A DNA stretch of 64,000 nucleotides from Allopontixanthobacter sediminis (GTDB lineage Bacteria; Pseudomonadota; Alphaproteobacteria; Sphingomonadales; Sphingomonadaceae): positions 1-64,000 of the forward strand of contig NZ_WTYL01000003.1 in NCBI RefSeq assembly GCF_009828115.1, in the 5' to 3' direction. Positions 18,294-26,835 of this stretch are shown in pieces; within the stretch, counting starts at the first letter, position 1, and each line of letters opens with the position of its first letter. Under the pieces are notes generated by a model. That model was not told where the DNA came from. It searched no databases and saw only the letters and a list, made by a program, of their open reading frames with translations. The translations under genes were made by a program, and so were the position numbers.

Positions 18294-19484
18294 ATGCCCG
18301 ATATGTCCCGATCGAGCACCCGGACAATCGAGGCCAAGCAGGTGCTCCGGACAAGTTCTGATGATCATCAAGCTGAAGTCCTCATTGCGCCGCCTCTTGC
18401 AGTCGGACTGAGCGAACGATTGTCCTCGTTCATTCTTGACGAAAGGCCGGCGATCTTTGCAGAAGCCAGCCAGGCAGTTTACGAGCCCAACGGAGCAGCG
18501 GCTGCCATACTTGGCGATCTGATCAAGCCGGTTGCCTTGGCATCGCTCTATAATTGCTTACCCCCTCTTCTTGGAGGCGGAACTGCCGAACTGGATCGCT
18601 TGCTCGTGGACTGGTCAACCGCCGGGCTTATCGACGTGATACCCGACGCTGGGGGTTTGCTTGAACCAGCGGATCGGCAAGCTGGCCTTCCACTAGGCTA
18701 TGAAGTGGCAAGTGTTTTTGGCCATGGCCGAAGCCTAGAGTGGTTTGATGCCTTGAATTATCTACCAGAAGCCGGAAACGGCGAGCTGTCGGCGCATGTA
18801 TGGTCCTATAAAGGTGTCGGGATCGTTAAATTTGCCAACCAACCTGCGCGTATCATTCTGCGTGACCAGATCGCGGCTGCGCTGCGATATTCACTCGTCG
18901 AGATGATCCTGCAGCACACGGACCGCATCGCAATGCATTGCGCGTGCATGACAGTCGGTGATGGGGCAATTCTGCTGTTGGGCGCTCCCGGCTCCGGGAA
19001 GTCGACGCTTGCAATGTTTGCCAACGAGTGCGGTATGACCCTTGCCGGAGACGATATCGCGCTGTTCGATCCGCTTTCTGGGAAGATCATGCCTCTGGCG
19101 CTTCCGCTCACTTTGAAAGAGGGAAGCTGGTCACTGCTTACTGCAACCAGTTGGCGACACAGCAATACCGCGCCAGTCCAGCGACAGGATGGCGTAACCG
19201 TTATGTATCTGCCGCTTCGCGGGCCTGTCTCGCAAACACCGATGAAGATCCGCGCCTTGATCCGTATCGATCGCGGGGCTCAGGAGCGGGCAACCATCTC
19301 GCACTGGTCCAAGACTGATTGCCTTCGCCACGTTTGTAGCGAGGCCAAAAAGAACTCGGGCAATGCATCCGTCGAGGACATCAACGCAATGGTCAGCGCA
19401 ATTTCGGATGCGAAGACCCTGACTTTGAGTTATTCCGACGCCGCCGAAGCCGGGCAACTTCTGGGTCTGAATTTTGGAGGATGA
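18294..19484 (+). CDS. PqqD-like domain fused to HPr-kinase-like domain
   Basis: 396 residues. Residues about 45-120 (IFAEASQAVYEPNGAAAAILGDL and onward, to AGLIDVIP) have the pattern of PqqD/RRE peptide-recognition domains. Residues about 200-390 are HprK-like, with Walker A G230-APGSGKST-L and AGDDIALFD (D253-D254) downstream. In lasso-peptide loci, HPr-kinase homologues phosphorylate the precursor peptide, and PqqD-like domains bind leader peptides, so this fusion could bind and phosphorylate a peptide. The next gene overlaps its end by 11 bases. HPr carbon control is unlikely: no PTS genes are nearby and the N-terminal HprK domain is replaced. Confidence 0.78.
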   Translation: MPDMSRSSTRTIEAKQVLRTSSDDHQAEVLIAPPLAVGLSERLSSFILDERPAIFAEASQAVYEPNGAAAAILGDLIKPVALASLYNCLPPLLGGGTAELDRLLVDWSTAGLIDVIPDAGGLLEPADRQAGLPLGYEVASVFGHGRSLEWFDALNYLPEAGNGELSAHVWSYKGVGIVKFANQPARIILRDQIAAALRYSLVEMILQHTDRIAMHCACMTVGDGAILLLGAPGSGKSTLAMFANECGMTLAGDDIALFDPLSGKIMPLALPLTLKEGSWSLLTATSWRHSNTAPVQRQDGVTVMYLPLRGPVSQTPMKIRALIRIDRGAQERATISHWSKTDCLRHVCSEAKKNSGNASVEDINAMVSAISDAKTLTLSYSDAAEAGQLLGLNFGG

Positions 19485-20502
19485 CCGCAGAGACCTGAGA
19501 TATCTTTGTACAGCCCTGGCGGGTACCGTTCCGCAATTGGTGGACTGGACACCAGTGCTGGCTCTCGCCAACCGGACATTAGTCACTCCCGCGCTTGCCG
19601 CGGCCTTGCAAGGCAAACCGGGCGTCCCGACGGGTGTTCACGTGTTTCTCACCCACATCGCCGCGCGTACGACAGAACGCAATGTCTTGATGAAGCGCCA
19701 GTTGGTTGAGGCGGTGCAGGCGCTCTCGAACGGAGGGGTCACGCCGATCCTAATTAAAGGTGCCGCCTTTCTCGCAACGTGTCAGCCCGTTAGCGTAAAC
19801 AGGTTGAGCACTGATCTAGACCTCGTGATTCCCGCAGACGCCGCGGAAATTAGCTGGGGGATACTTCAATCAATTGGCTACCGGGCGCAGGCTCCGAGCG
19901 CCGCGCGCGGCGCAGGGCTTAGCTTTGAGCGGGACAGTGATGTTGGCGAGGTCGATATTCACTACTGCCTGAGATCGTTTGAAAACTGGCCGACATACGA
20001 TGTGCTGGAGCCATTCTGCATTAGAACCGAGCTAGCCGGAGCGGCGATCCTGATGCCGTCCGCCAGCCTCCATGCGGCCATCCTTATCGCACACGACCAA
20101 TTGCAAGAACGAGATTATTGGCGTGGACTAATCGACTTGCGGCACCTGGTTGATTTACGAGAATTCGTCGCCGGTGCAGGCTCGCTAGACTCGGCGACTT
20201 TAGACGCATTCTTTTTCACTGGACGCTCTCGGCGTGCTTTAAAGACGCAATTACGAACGCTCGAGCAGCTACTTCCCCTGGCTCCCCTTCGTAACCTTGA
20301 AGGCTCAGCATGGGCGCGTCTCCAATGCAACCGCCGCTTTTGGCAGATCGGTCGGCCCCAAATGATGCACCTGCTGACAGCCGCAACGTTGCTGCTCGAC
20401 CCTCCCATACTTACGAGGCGGATGCGGCCGCTCGAAGAACGCAGAGAGCGCGCGCAGTATCTAAAACGCATGTTTTCGGCAAAAAAGCCGAACAAAGTTT
20501 GA
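19474..20502 (+). CDS. Nucleotidyltransferase-family protein (NTP_transf_5 type)
   Basis: 342 residues. The signature ILIKGAAFL (K95-G96) followed by NRLSTDLDLVIP (D114, D116) matches the uncharacterised nucleotidyltransferase family PF14907, whose members sit beside HPr-kinase-like genes in lasso-peptide and exopolysaccharide loci. C-terminally the protein is helical and ends in a basic tail (RREAQYLKRM-like, AKKPNKV). The written start is TTG at 19474, overlapping the kinase gene by 11 bases. Real initiation may be slightly downstream, because no strong ribosome site is visible. It is very likely co-transcribed with the kinase and perhaps the glycine-rich peptide. The nucleotide acceptor is unknown. 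Confidence 0.75.
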   Translation: MEDDRRDLRYLCTALAGTVPQLVDWTPVLALANRTLVTPALAAALQGKPGVPTGVHVFLTHIAARTTERNVLMKRQLVEAVQALSNGGVTPILIKGAAFLATCQPVSVNRLSTDLDLVIPADAAEISWGILQSIGYRAQAPSAARGAGLSFERDSDVGEVDIHYCLRSFENWPTYDVLEPFCIRTELAGAAILMPSASLHAAILIAHDQLQERDYWRGLIDLRHLVDLREFVAGAGSLDSATLDAFFFTGRSRRALKTQLRTLEQLLPLAPLRNLEGSAWARLQCNRRFWQIGRPQMMHLLTAATLLLDPPILTRRMRPLEERRERAQYLKRMFSAKKPNKV

Positions 20503-20655
20503 ATTGGTTCTGCGTGCGTGCGGGATTTAAGTTTTCAAGGAGGACGGCAACCCACCCACTTTAGCTCATTACCGGCACCTGCGGCTGGCTTTGAAGCGGC
20601 CAGCCTGTTTCCAACCTAGCAGCCGACGTTGAGCGCCAAAGAGTAAAGCGACGAA

Positions 20656-21687
20656 ATGACCCCGCCCCCACGACGGCCACCACAAAAGACAGCGGTGTGC
20701 GTTGTCGATGAAGCTGGTGAGGTGATCTGCGAACACAAGGTTCCCACCGAGCCTGATGACATAGCTGTGCTGTTGACTTCGATCGGCGGCGATTATGTCC
20801 GGGTCGGGATTGAGGCGGGGCCGTTGTCGCAGTGGCTGGTGAACGGGCTGACTGGAGCGGGCCTGCCTGTCGTGTGTGTTGAGACACGGCACATGAAAGC
20901 GCTGCTCAAGGCCCAGCAGATCAACAAAAGCGACCGCAATGACGCCCGCGGGATTGCGCAGATGATGCGTGTGCGATTGTTCAAGCCGGTGCATGTAAAG
21001 ACGCTGGCAGCCCAGGAACAACGAATGCTGCTGACGAGCCGCAAACTGATCCAGCGGAAATTGCTCGATATCGAGTGTGACATGCGCGGAACGCTGCGCA
21101 ACTTCGGGCTGAAGGTTGGTGTCGTCAGCACTCGGAACTATGAAGCGCGGATCCGCGAACTGGTCGACAGTCTTCCCACACTGGCGGCGATTGTGGGTCC
21201 TCTGCTGGCAGTCCGGCAGGTGATGCGACAGCAACTGGCGGTGCTGCACAAGATGCTCCTCGATGCAGTTCGTGAGGATCCTATATGCCGACGGTTTATG
21301 ACCGTCCCCGGTGTCGGCCCCATCGTTGCGCTCACCTACCGGGCTTCCGTTGATCAGCCGCATCGGTTTGCGCATTCGAGAGATGTTGGTGCGCATGCCG
21401 GTCTGACGCCGAGGCGGCACCAGTCAGGTGAGATCGATTATGATGCCGGTATCTCCAAATGCGGAGACGTTATGCTGCGCACCATGCTTTACGAAGCGGC
21501 GCAATCGATGCTCACCCATTCCCGCAAATGGTCGTGGCTCAAGGCATGGGCGCTGCGGGTAGCACAGCGGCGCGGCATGCGCCGTGCAACCGTCGCGCTT
21601 GCCAGGCGCATCGCCGTCATTCTTCACCGCATGTGGATCGATGGCACCGACTTCCGCTTCAGCAACAGCGCCGCAAAGGAGGCTTAG
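20656..21687 (+). CDS. IS110-family transposase, N-terminus abnormal
   Basis: 343 residues. The body is a good IS110 DEDD recombinase: KTAVCVVDEAGEV, RVGIEAGPLSQWL, NKSDRNDARGIAQMM and the Tnp_20 domain VPGVGPIVALTY, with GDVMLRTMLYEAA. The first residues are wrong: family members begin with an (I/V)GLD-V-S strand bearing the first catalytic Asp, whereas here the frame starts MTPPPRRPPQK directly before KTAVC and is preceded by an in-frame stop. The 5' end therefore appears deleted or rearranged and the enzyme is probably inactive. Element ends could not be placed; flanking non-coding sequence (20503-20655) might include a bridge-RNA remnant. Confidence 0.85.
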   Translation: MTPPPRRPPQKTAVCVVDEAGEVICEHKVPTEPDDIAVLLTSIGGDYVRVGIEAGPLSQWLVNGLTGAGLPVVCVETRHMKALLKAQQINKSDRNDARGIAQMMRVRLFKPVHVKTLAAQEQRMLLTSRKLIQRKLLDIECDMRGTLRNFGLKVGVVSTRNYEARIRELVDSLPTLAAIVGPLLAVRQVMRQQLAVLHKMLLDAVREDPICRRFMTVPGVGPIVALTYRASVDQPHRFAHSRDVGAHAGLTPRRHQSGEIDYDAGISKCGDVMLRTMLYEAAQSMLTHSRKWSWLKAWALRVAQRRGMRRATVALARRIAVILHRMWIDGTDFRFSNSAAKEA

Positions 21688-22260
21688 CACACAAGCCGTT
21701 GTTACCAGATCTGCCCCGGCAGAAAGATGTCCTCACGGGGACGACGGGTAGAGTGAGTTCGTTACGGCAGCAGATCCTGCTGTTTTTGCAGCAAGGGCGC
21801 CTGAAAGATTGAACCACCCTATCCTTCTTACCCCATCATGAGGCGGCCACACGCCGACCTCGAAGAGAAGCACGAGCTCCGTGACGGCAAATCGGCCAAG
21901 CAGACCTGCAGTCAAAGGATTAGCTCATGACACTCCGGAACGGCTCCTTTTAGGAACGCAGATTGGGATAGCGGACATTCAATATCCCTACCTCTCGTGT
22001 CTGCTTCGCGCCCTAACTCCAGTCTTTCGAAATGGCCCGTCAGTTTCCTAGAAGCGGACGGAACCGGACTCCACGTTCCGGCTGCATTGACGGAGTTTGA
22101 CTAATGCGTTCGTAAGATAGAAATTGAGCTGGGCGGGCAGTTTTGACCCTGGCGAACAGCTTTAATCGCAGTTGCAGGCGACGGCAGGCTAATTCGATCA
22201 AACCTCGGAGCCAATACGACGGTCCAGCCCTAATCGAATGTATCGGGAAAGAGACGATAA
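21688..22260. other. Intergenic, 573 bases, IS110 downstream flank
   Basis: About 140 bases directly after the transposase stop may still belong to the IS110 element. At 21950-21975 a string TCCTTTTAGGAACGCAGATTG matches one at 17510-17535. No gene or RNA is identified. The region before 22260 has no obvious promoter, but an AAAGAGACG ribosome-site-like string precedes the next ATG. Confidence 0.35.
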
Positions 22261-23085
22261 ATGGTGAACGAGCCTATCGATACTTGGAACGTCAAATCCT
22301 TTGATCCGGCCTTACTCGCTGATTTCGCCGCCAATGCCGACCTTATCCGGGATTACCTCGAAACTTTTCGCCGGCAATCCCGCGAACGCGAAGCTTCCAC
22401 AAGGTTGATGGCGTATCCCGAAAACCCTCTTGCCGGTGACTACCTTGCGTTGAAGGAGCGCCTGATGGGCATCATGGCGTCGCGCACGATCCGCGCATGG
22501 CACTATACTCGAATGACAGATGACGAGGTACAGCTTGTGAGGCAAAACGGCGTGCACCTTTCGACCCTTGAGACGACCAGAGCGCGCTTCGCCCGGCAGG
22601 TAGCGGCCGGACATATAACGGAAGAGGTCGCGGATCGGTTGTTTGCGGACAGCCCTTTCCAGGGTGATCAGCTTTCGGCACGTGCGGGCAAGTTCTGGAT
22701 GGTGTCGAACCCGGTCCTGACGACTTCCAGCGGAGTCAAACCGCTGCTGGCAAGTTGGGGCGGTGAAGCGGCCCATTTTTGGCAACAGGATTCCGAGCTA
22801 AAGCTCATACTGACAACTATCGGCCTTCCGCGCGTGTTGGAGATAGCGATGCCGCTGGCGCATTCACGCCATAGCTATCGAGCCGCCGAGGCCGTTGTCG
22901 CGACTTATGCGCGCACGCTCGGCTGTCGACCGGATGGTGGAAGTTTTGACCTCTATTCTCAATGCGCGCTCGGTCCCGAGACGATCCTCGACGTCCACAG
23001 TGAGGGTGATGAGAGCTTCACGCAGTTTGCCCGAGGTTATCCTCCCGGGTATATGACGGTCGATGCGAACGGGGATGATGATTGA
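22261..23085 (+). CDS. Hypothetical protein, first gene of a two-gene unit
   Basis: 274 residues, soluble, no signal peptide. No catalytic family is recognised. A conserved-looking block ASRTIRAWHYTRMTDDEVQLVRQNGVHLSTLE (about 78-108) resembles a motif in uncharacterised proteins that I have seen linked to nuclease or defence genes, but this is recall only. A mid-protein segment LLASWGGEAAHFWQQD and a tail PPGYMTVDANGDDD follow. It overlaps the next gene by four bases, so both products are probably made together and may form a complex or toxin-type pair. It is unlike its left neighbours and is preceded by IS110 debris. Confidence 0.6.
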   Translation: MVNEPIDTWNVKSFDPALLADFAANADLIRDYLETFRRQSREREASTRLMAYPENPLAGDYLALKERLMGIMASRTIRAWHYTRMTDDEVQLVRQNGVHLSTLETTRARFARQVAAGHITEEVADRLFADSPFQGDQLSARAGKFWMVSNPVLTTSSGVKPLLASWGGEAAHFWQQDSELKLILTTIGLPRVLEIAMPLAHSRHSYRAAEAVVATYARTLGCRPDGGSFDLYSQCALGPETILDVHSEGDESFTQFARGYPPGYMTVDANGDDD

Positions 23086-25274
23086 GCGCGGACGCTGACA
23101 TTACGCCGGCTCAAGCGACCTCGCAAAGGCGCGATTCACGGCCGGAGCAGTTAGTCTTTGATGAGCTGGGGAGGCTCGTTGCCGCGCCAGGCTTCGCCCA
23201 TGTGATTGCAGCTCTCTGCGCTCGCGACAATTTCACTTGGTACAGAGATGAGATGCGCGCGGAAGATATGGCGCACCTGTATTCGCGCTCGCGGCTTATT
23301 CGCACGGAAATGTTCACGATGATCGGGCTCATGATGCGATCCGATCCGGATCTCTCCGCGCCCACTCCCGCCGACCCCGGCAAATTAGCGAAGCGCGCAG
23401 AAGAGCTCCTCTCAGAACTGCATGACAGCATGAACCAGCCTCGGGTCGAATCCATGCGTGAGGCGATGCTGAGCGGCGACATGCCCAACCCGTGGACGCA
23501 AGGCGATGCGATGCGCGAGCCAATCTTCTATGGCGGAGAAGGTGCGTTTTCCTTCCAGAACTGCGATTTCGCGAGCCAGAAATATTCCGCCGATGACAGC
23601 TGGATCATAACAGCGAAGGGTGCCTCGATCGACGAAATGATCGCCGTGGCGAGGGCGATCGGCAGAATTCAAACGGACAAATTGACCTTTGCGATCCACG
23701 CAGGGTTGCATCAGATTGGCGACCCGCGCTTTCTCGACAGCTTCACGTTCGACGCTGATGAAATCGTCGCCAGCATTGGATTGCCGCATGACCGTGTGCT
23801 CGCGTGCATCCATGCGTTCGCGCTGCCTAACAGTCATGGGAATCCGACCTTCCGAGCATTGACCGAATTCAACGCCGTCAATGCGATGCCGATTTTGGCG
23901 CGCGGTGATGACCGTTTCGTACTTTTTCACTGGAACGCGCTCGCCGAAGCGCTTTACGAGGCGCCATTCTACTGGCTGGGTGCCGACAAGTCTTATGCGC
24001 CGACGGCGTTCAAACATCGCGGTGATTTCACCGAGACCTTCGCGCTTAAACGGCTGTGCAAGGTATTCGGTGAGAGCCGTGTATTTCATGGTGTGAATAT
24101 TGAGCGAGGAAAGGGCGATCGGGTCGGCGAGATCGACGTGCTCGTTCTCTTCGGCGACCGAGCCATCGTTCTTCAGGCTAAGTCGAAACGGCTAACACTT
24201 GAAGCCAGACGCGGAAACGACCTTCAGATCAAGGGCGATTTCAAAGCCGCGATTCAGGATTCGTATGATCAGGCAATGGACTGCGCGGAAGCGCTCAGGA
24301 ATCCGAACCTCCGCTTTTTGACCTCGGATGGTGCTACCGTCCGCATACCCGCCAAGCTGACGCAGATTTTTCTCATCTGCGTCGTTGCCGATCATTACCC
24401 GGCTCTAGCCTTCCAAGCTGACCAATTCCTCGTTCAGCGGAACGTTGTGGACGTGAAGTCTCCGCTCGTGATCGACATCTTCACATTGGACGCGATGGCG
24501 GAGATGCTTGACCGGCCGCTGCGCTTCCTCAGCTACCTGGAGCTTCGCGCGACATACGGTGTGAAAGTGCACATCCATCATGAGATCACGCTTCTCTCCT
24601 ACCATCTGAAGTACAATCTGTGGCTGGACGATGAGTACGACATGGTCGCGCTCGAAGACGATTTCGCAGCTGATCTTGAAATCGCCATGGGTGCCCGCCG
24701 TCTGGGATTGCCGGGGAAGCGCACGCCGGAAGGGATTCTCACAGTTTGCAGCGGCCGCCACTTGGAAACATTGATCGCTGCGTTGGAGGGTGAACCATTC
24801 GGCCCGATGATCGACCTCGTTTTGCTGATCTATCAATTGAGTGGATCTGCGCTCAAGGAGCTTGCCGACGGTATCGATCGGGTACTCGATCTAGCGCGGC
24901 AGAACAGTTCGTCCGATTTTTCGATTGGCTTCGCCGATACTGGCATAACGATTCATTCCAACTTCATGCGTCGTTTAGAGGCTGAGCCGCGCTTGGAAGC
25001 TCACATGGCTCTCAGGAAGTACAAGCAGAAGGTAGACAGCTGGTACGGCATCAGCCTGTCGCCGACTGATGGGACAATCCGATTTGGGAAGAAGGTCGCT
25101 TTCCCATGGGCCTTCGATCCAGAGTTGCAGAGTGCCGCTAGGCAGCTAGGGAAGGCGAAGGATCAACGATCGCTAAAACGGAACGGTGTGAAGCTTGGTC
25201 GCAACGATCCCTGCCATTGCGGGAGTGGTGAGAAGTATAAGAAATGCCACCTGAACGCCGATGCGAGCAAATAG
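23082..25274 (+). CDS. Large protein with Mrr/NERD-like nuclease signature and SEC-C tail
   Basis: 730 residues. No family over residues 1-330, which are helical and soluble. At 349-367 the sequence GEIDVLVLFGDRAIVLQAK gives the D352...Q365-A-K367 signature of Mrr/NERD-type PD-(D/E)xK nucleases. The C-terminus (about 704-730) is a SEC-C zinc motif: RNDPCHCGSGEKYKKCH. SEC-C tails occur in SecA and in many proteins tied to nucleic-acid or defence functions. The start overlaps the previous gene by four bases (ATGA type; the written start is TTG or GTG-like, so residue 1 is uncertain). It probably cleaves nucleic acid; the substrate is unknown. Confidence 0.7.
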   Translation: MSADADITPAQATSQRRDSRPEQLVFDELGRLVAAPGFAHVIAALCARDNFTWYRDEMRAEDMAHLYSRSRLIRTEMFTMIGLMMRSDPDLSAPTPADPGKLAKRAEELLSELHDSMNQPRVESMREAMLSGDMPNPWTQGDAMREPIFYGGEGAFSFQNCDFASQKYSADDSWIITAKGASIDEMIAVARAIGRIQTDKLTFAIHAGLHQIGDPRFLDSFTFDADEIVASIGLPHDRVLACIHAFALPNSHGNPTFRALTEFNAVNAMPILARGDDRFVLFHWNALAEALYEAPFYWLGADKSYAPTAFKHRGDFTETFALKRLCKVFGESRVFHGVNIERGKGDRVGEIDVLVLFGDRAIVLQAKSKRLTLEARRGNDLQIKGDFKAAIQDSYDQAMDCAEALRNPNLRFLTSDGATVRIPAKLTQIFLICVVADHYPALAFQADQFLVQRNVVDVKSPLVIDIFTLDAMAEMLDRPLRFLSYLELRATYGVKVHIHHEITLLSYHLKYNLWLDDEYDMVALEDDFAADLEIAMGARRLGLPGKRTPEGILTVCSGRHLETLIAALEGEPFGPMIDLVLLIYQLSGSALKELADGIDRVLDLARQNSSSDFSIGFADTGITIHSNFMRRLEAEPRLEAHMALRKYKQKVDSWYGISLSPTDGTIRFGKKVAFPWAFDPELQSAARQLGKAKDQRSLKRNGVKLGRNDPCHCGSGEKYKKCHLNADASK

Positions 25275-25301
25275 CATGGCGTTTTCGAAATGCCCCGCGG
25301 C

Positions 25302-26492
25302 CTAAACGGCGGATGTGGATTCGACCTCGTTGGTTGGTTGCACTAGCGCAGTGAGCGCGTTGTACGATGCCGTCATTTCGGCAACCAACCGATCATAAAT
25401 GTCAAATAGTTCCGCGCTCCCATCGAGATTCAACCGGTCAGTGACCGATTTCATTCGTGCGTCCACGCCCTCCAGTGAACCTAGGTGAGAGTAAGCGACG
25501 CGAAAGTCATAGAGTACGTAAAAGGGTGACATCAGGTCATGAACCTGCCCGTCGTCATCGACAGACTCGAGCAACGCTTGGAGGCGTTTCAGAGTCCCCG
25601 TCCCCGCGACTTCGATGCCGGATTGCGCCAAGAGCTGACCAAGCTTGGTACTGTCGAGAGATTCAAGGTGGACCTTGTTGAGGAGGTCCGAAACCGCATG
25701 TCGTTGCGCTGCGGATTCGTGCACCGGTCTGCTGAGCGTACCCGCAAGATTGAGAACCTCATCTTCGAGGTGAGCTAGTTTGGCGCCCCAACGGGTAAAG
25801 GCGGCTGCGAGGAAATCTGAGCGCGCGGCGAATAGCTGATCCTCATTAGTAGGATCGGTGAAGATACACTCGATCTGTCCATCGTAGAATTCGCTGCCCA
25901 GCGAATGGTCCGAAGGCCGGTTCTCGCTCATCAGATAATATTGTTCGGACTTCGGCAGCTTGGCGATGTCACCAAGCCACATGATCAGGTGACCATGACG
26001 ATTGATTCCAAACGGAATCGTGAAGCCTTCCGCAAGGATGTCGCCATATGTTGGTGAAGCGAAGCGGATGACATAACGCGGATCAGCATCATACTTCGCC
26101 AACACGGTTCGATTGAAAAACACCGGCGTTAGGAAGCCGTCGTTCCAGGGCCGAACAAGGCCCGGATAATAGTAGTAATCATCAGGATCATAGTGGAACG
26201 GCACATCGGTGTAGTCGAAGCTTTCCGTGATTTTCCGACGATTGCTTTTGAAAATCGGTACGCCCTCCTTGGTAGCGATCTCGTGCGCACGCATGATCGA
26301 GAACCGCGTCTGGTCCGGGAGAGTTCGAAAACCGCATTTCGGGCATTCAAGCATCGGCACGCCGTTCATGTCGATTTCAATGCCCGACACGGTCTCGTGA
26401 AAATGCGCAAAAACAAGATCGAGTGCTCCGCTACAATCGTCGCAGTATGCGCGCTGCACACCGTCTTTCGGCGGGAGCTCATTCAGTTCCAT
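25302..26492 (-). CDS. Zinc-ribbon hypothetical protein
   Basis: 396 residues, soluble. The N-terminus has two CxxC pairs, C17-DD-C20 and C50-PK-C53, spaced like an MqsA/YgiT-type zinc ribbon. The remainder has no recognised domain: an aromatic segment DPDDYYYYPGL, a central FTIPFGINRHGHLIMWLGDI and a long helical C-terminal third (about 225-396). It converges with the SEC-C gene (27 bases between stops) and follows the STAND gene on the same strand after 343 bases. Its position between two nuclease-like genes suggests a role in the same island. The product is not secreted. Confidence 0.6.
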   Translation of the reverse strand: MELNELPPKDGVQRAYCDDCSGALDLVFAHFHETVSGIEIDMNGVPMLECPKCGFRTLPDQTRFSIMRAHEIATKEGVPIFKSNRRKITESFDYTDVPFHYDPDDYYYYPGLVRPWNDGFLTPVFFNRTVLAKYDADPRYVIRFASPTYGDILAEGFTIPFGINRHGHLIMWLGDIAKLPKSEQYYLMSENRPSDHSLGSEFYDGQIECIFTDPTNEDQLFAARSDFLAAAFTRWGAKLAHLEDEVLNLAGTLSRPVHESAAQRHAVSDLLNKVHLESLDSTKLGQLLAQSGIEVAGTGTLKRLQALLESVDDDGQVHDLMSPFYVLYDFRVAYSHLGSLEGVDARMKSVTDRLNLDGSAELFDIYDRLVAEMTASYNALTALVQPTNEVESTSAV

Positions 26493-26835
26493 GCAGAGCG
26501 TTCCTGTCAGTTATCGCTAATCCACCATAGATAAGCAGTATTCCCCCAAATGAAAATTGGTCCGACTTAATAACAATCACCATTTTAGGCCGCGCTGTGG
26601 GATCAATCACGAGGATTTGTTGGAAGTGTTTGCCGTAGCGCTAATGCCACTTCCCATCCATCCAATCCTCGCGTTCGGGTAGGATACGTCCGTCTCAATC
26701 ATCGAAAAATATGAATGCGCCTGTTCGCCGAAGGCTGAAAACCAATAATATTGAATTACAAATATTTATATTTTAAATCCCCTTGTAGTTCAATACTTTC
26801 CTCTGAAAGTATTTGATAGCAGGGTTGAGCGATGC
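26493..26835. other. AT-rich intergenic, no gene
   Basis: 343 bases, markedly AT-rich at 26730-26800, consistent with a promoter for the zinc-ribbon gene on the minus strand. The terminator-like hairpin at 26792-26813 is annotated separately. No coding signal. Confidence 0.4.
26792..26813 (-). terminator. Hairpin after the STAND gene
   Basis: AATACTTTC and GAAAGTATT pair over nine bases around a CTCT loop, about 23 bases past the stop of the 1521-residue gene. The stem is AT-rich and has no long T run, so termination efficiency is uncertain. Confidence 0.45.
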
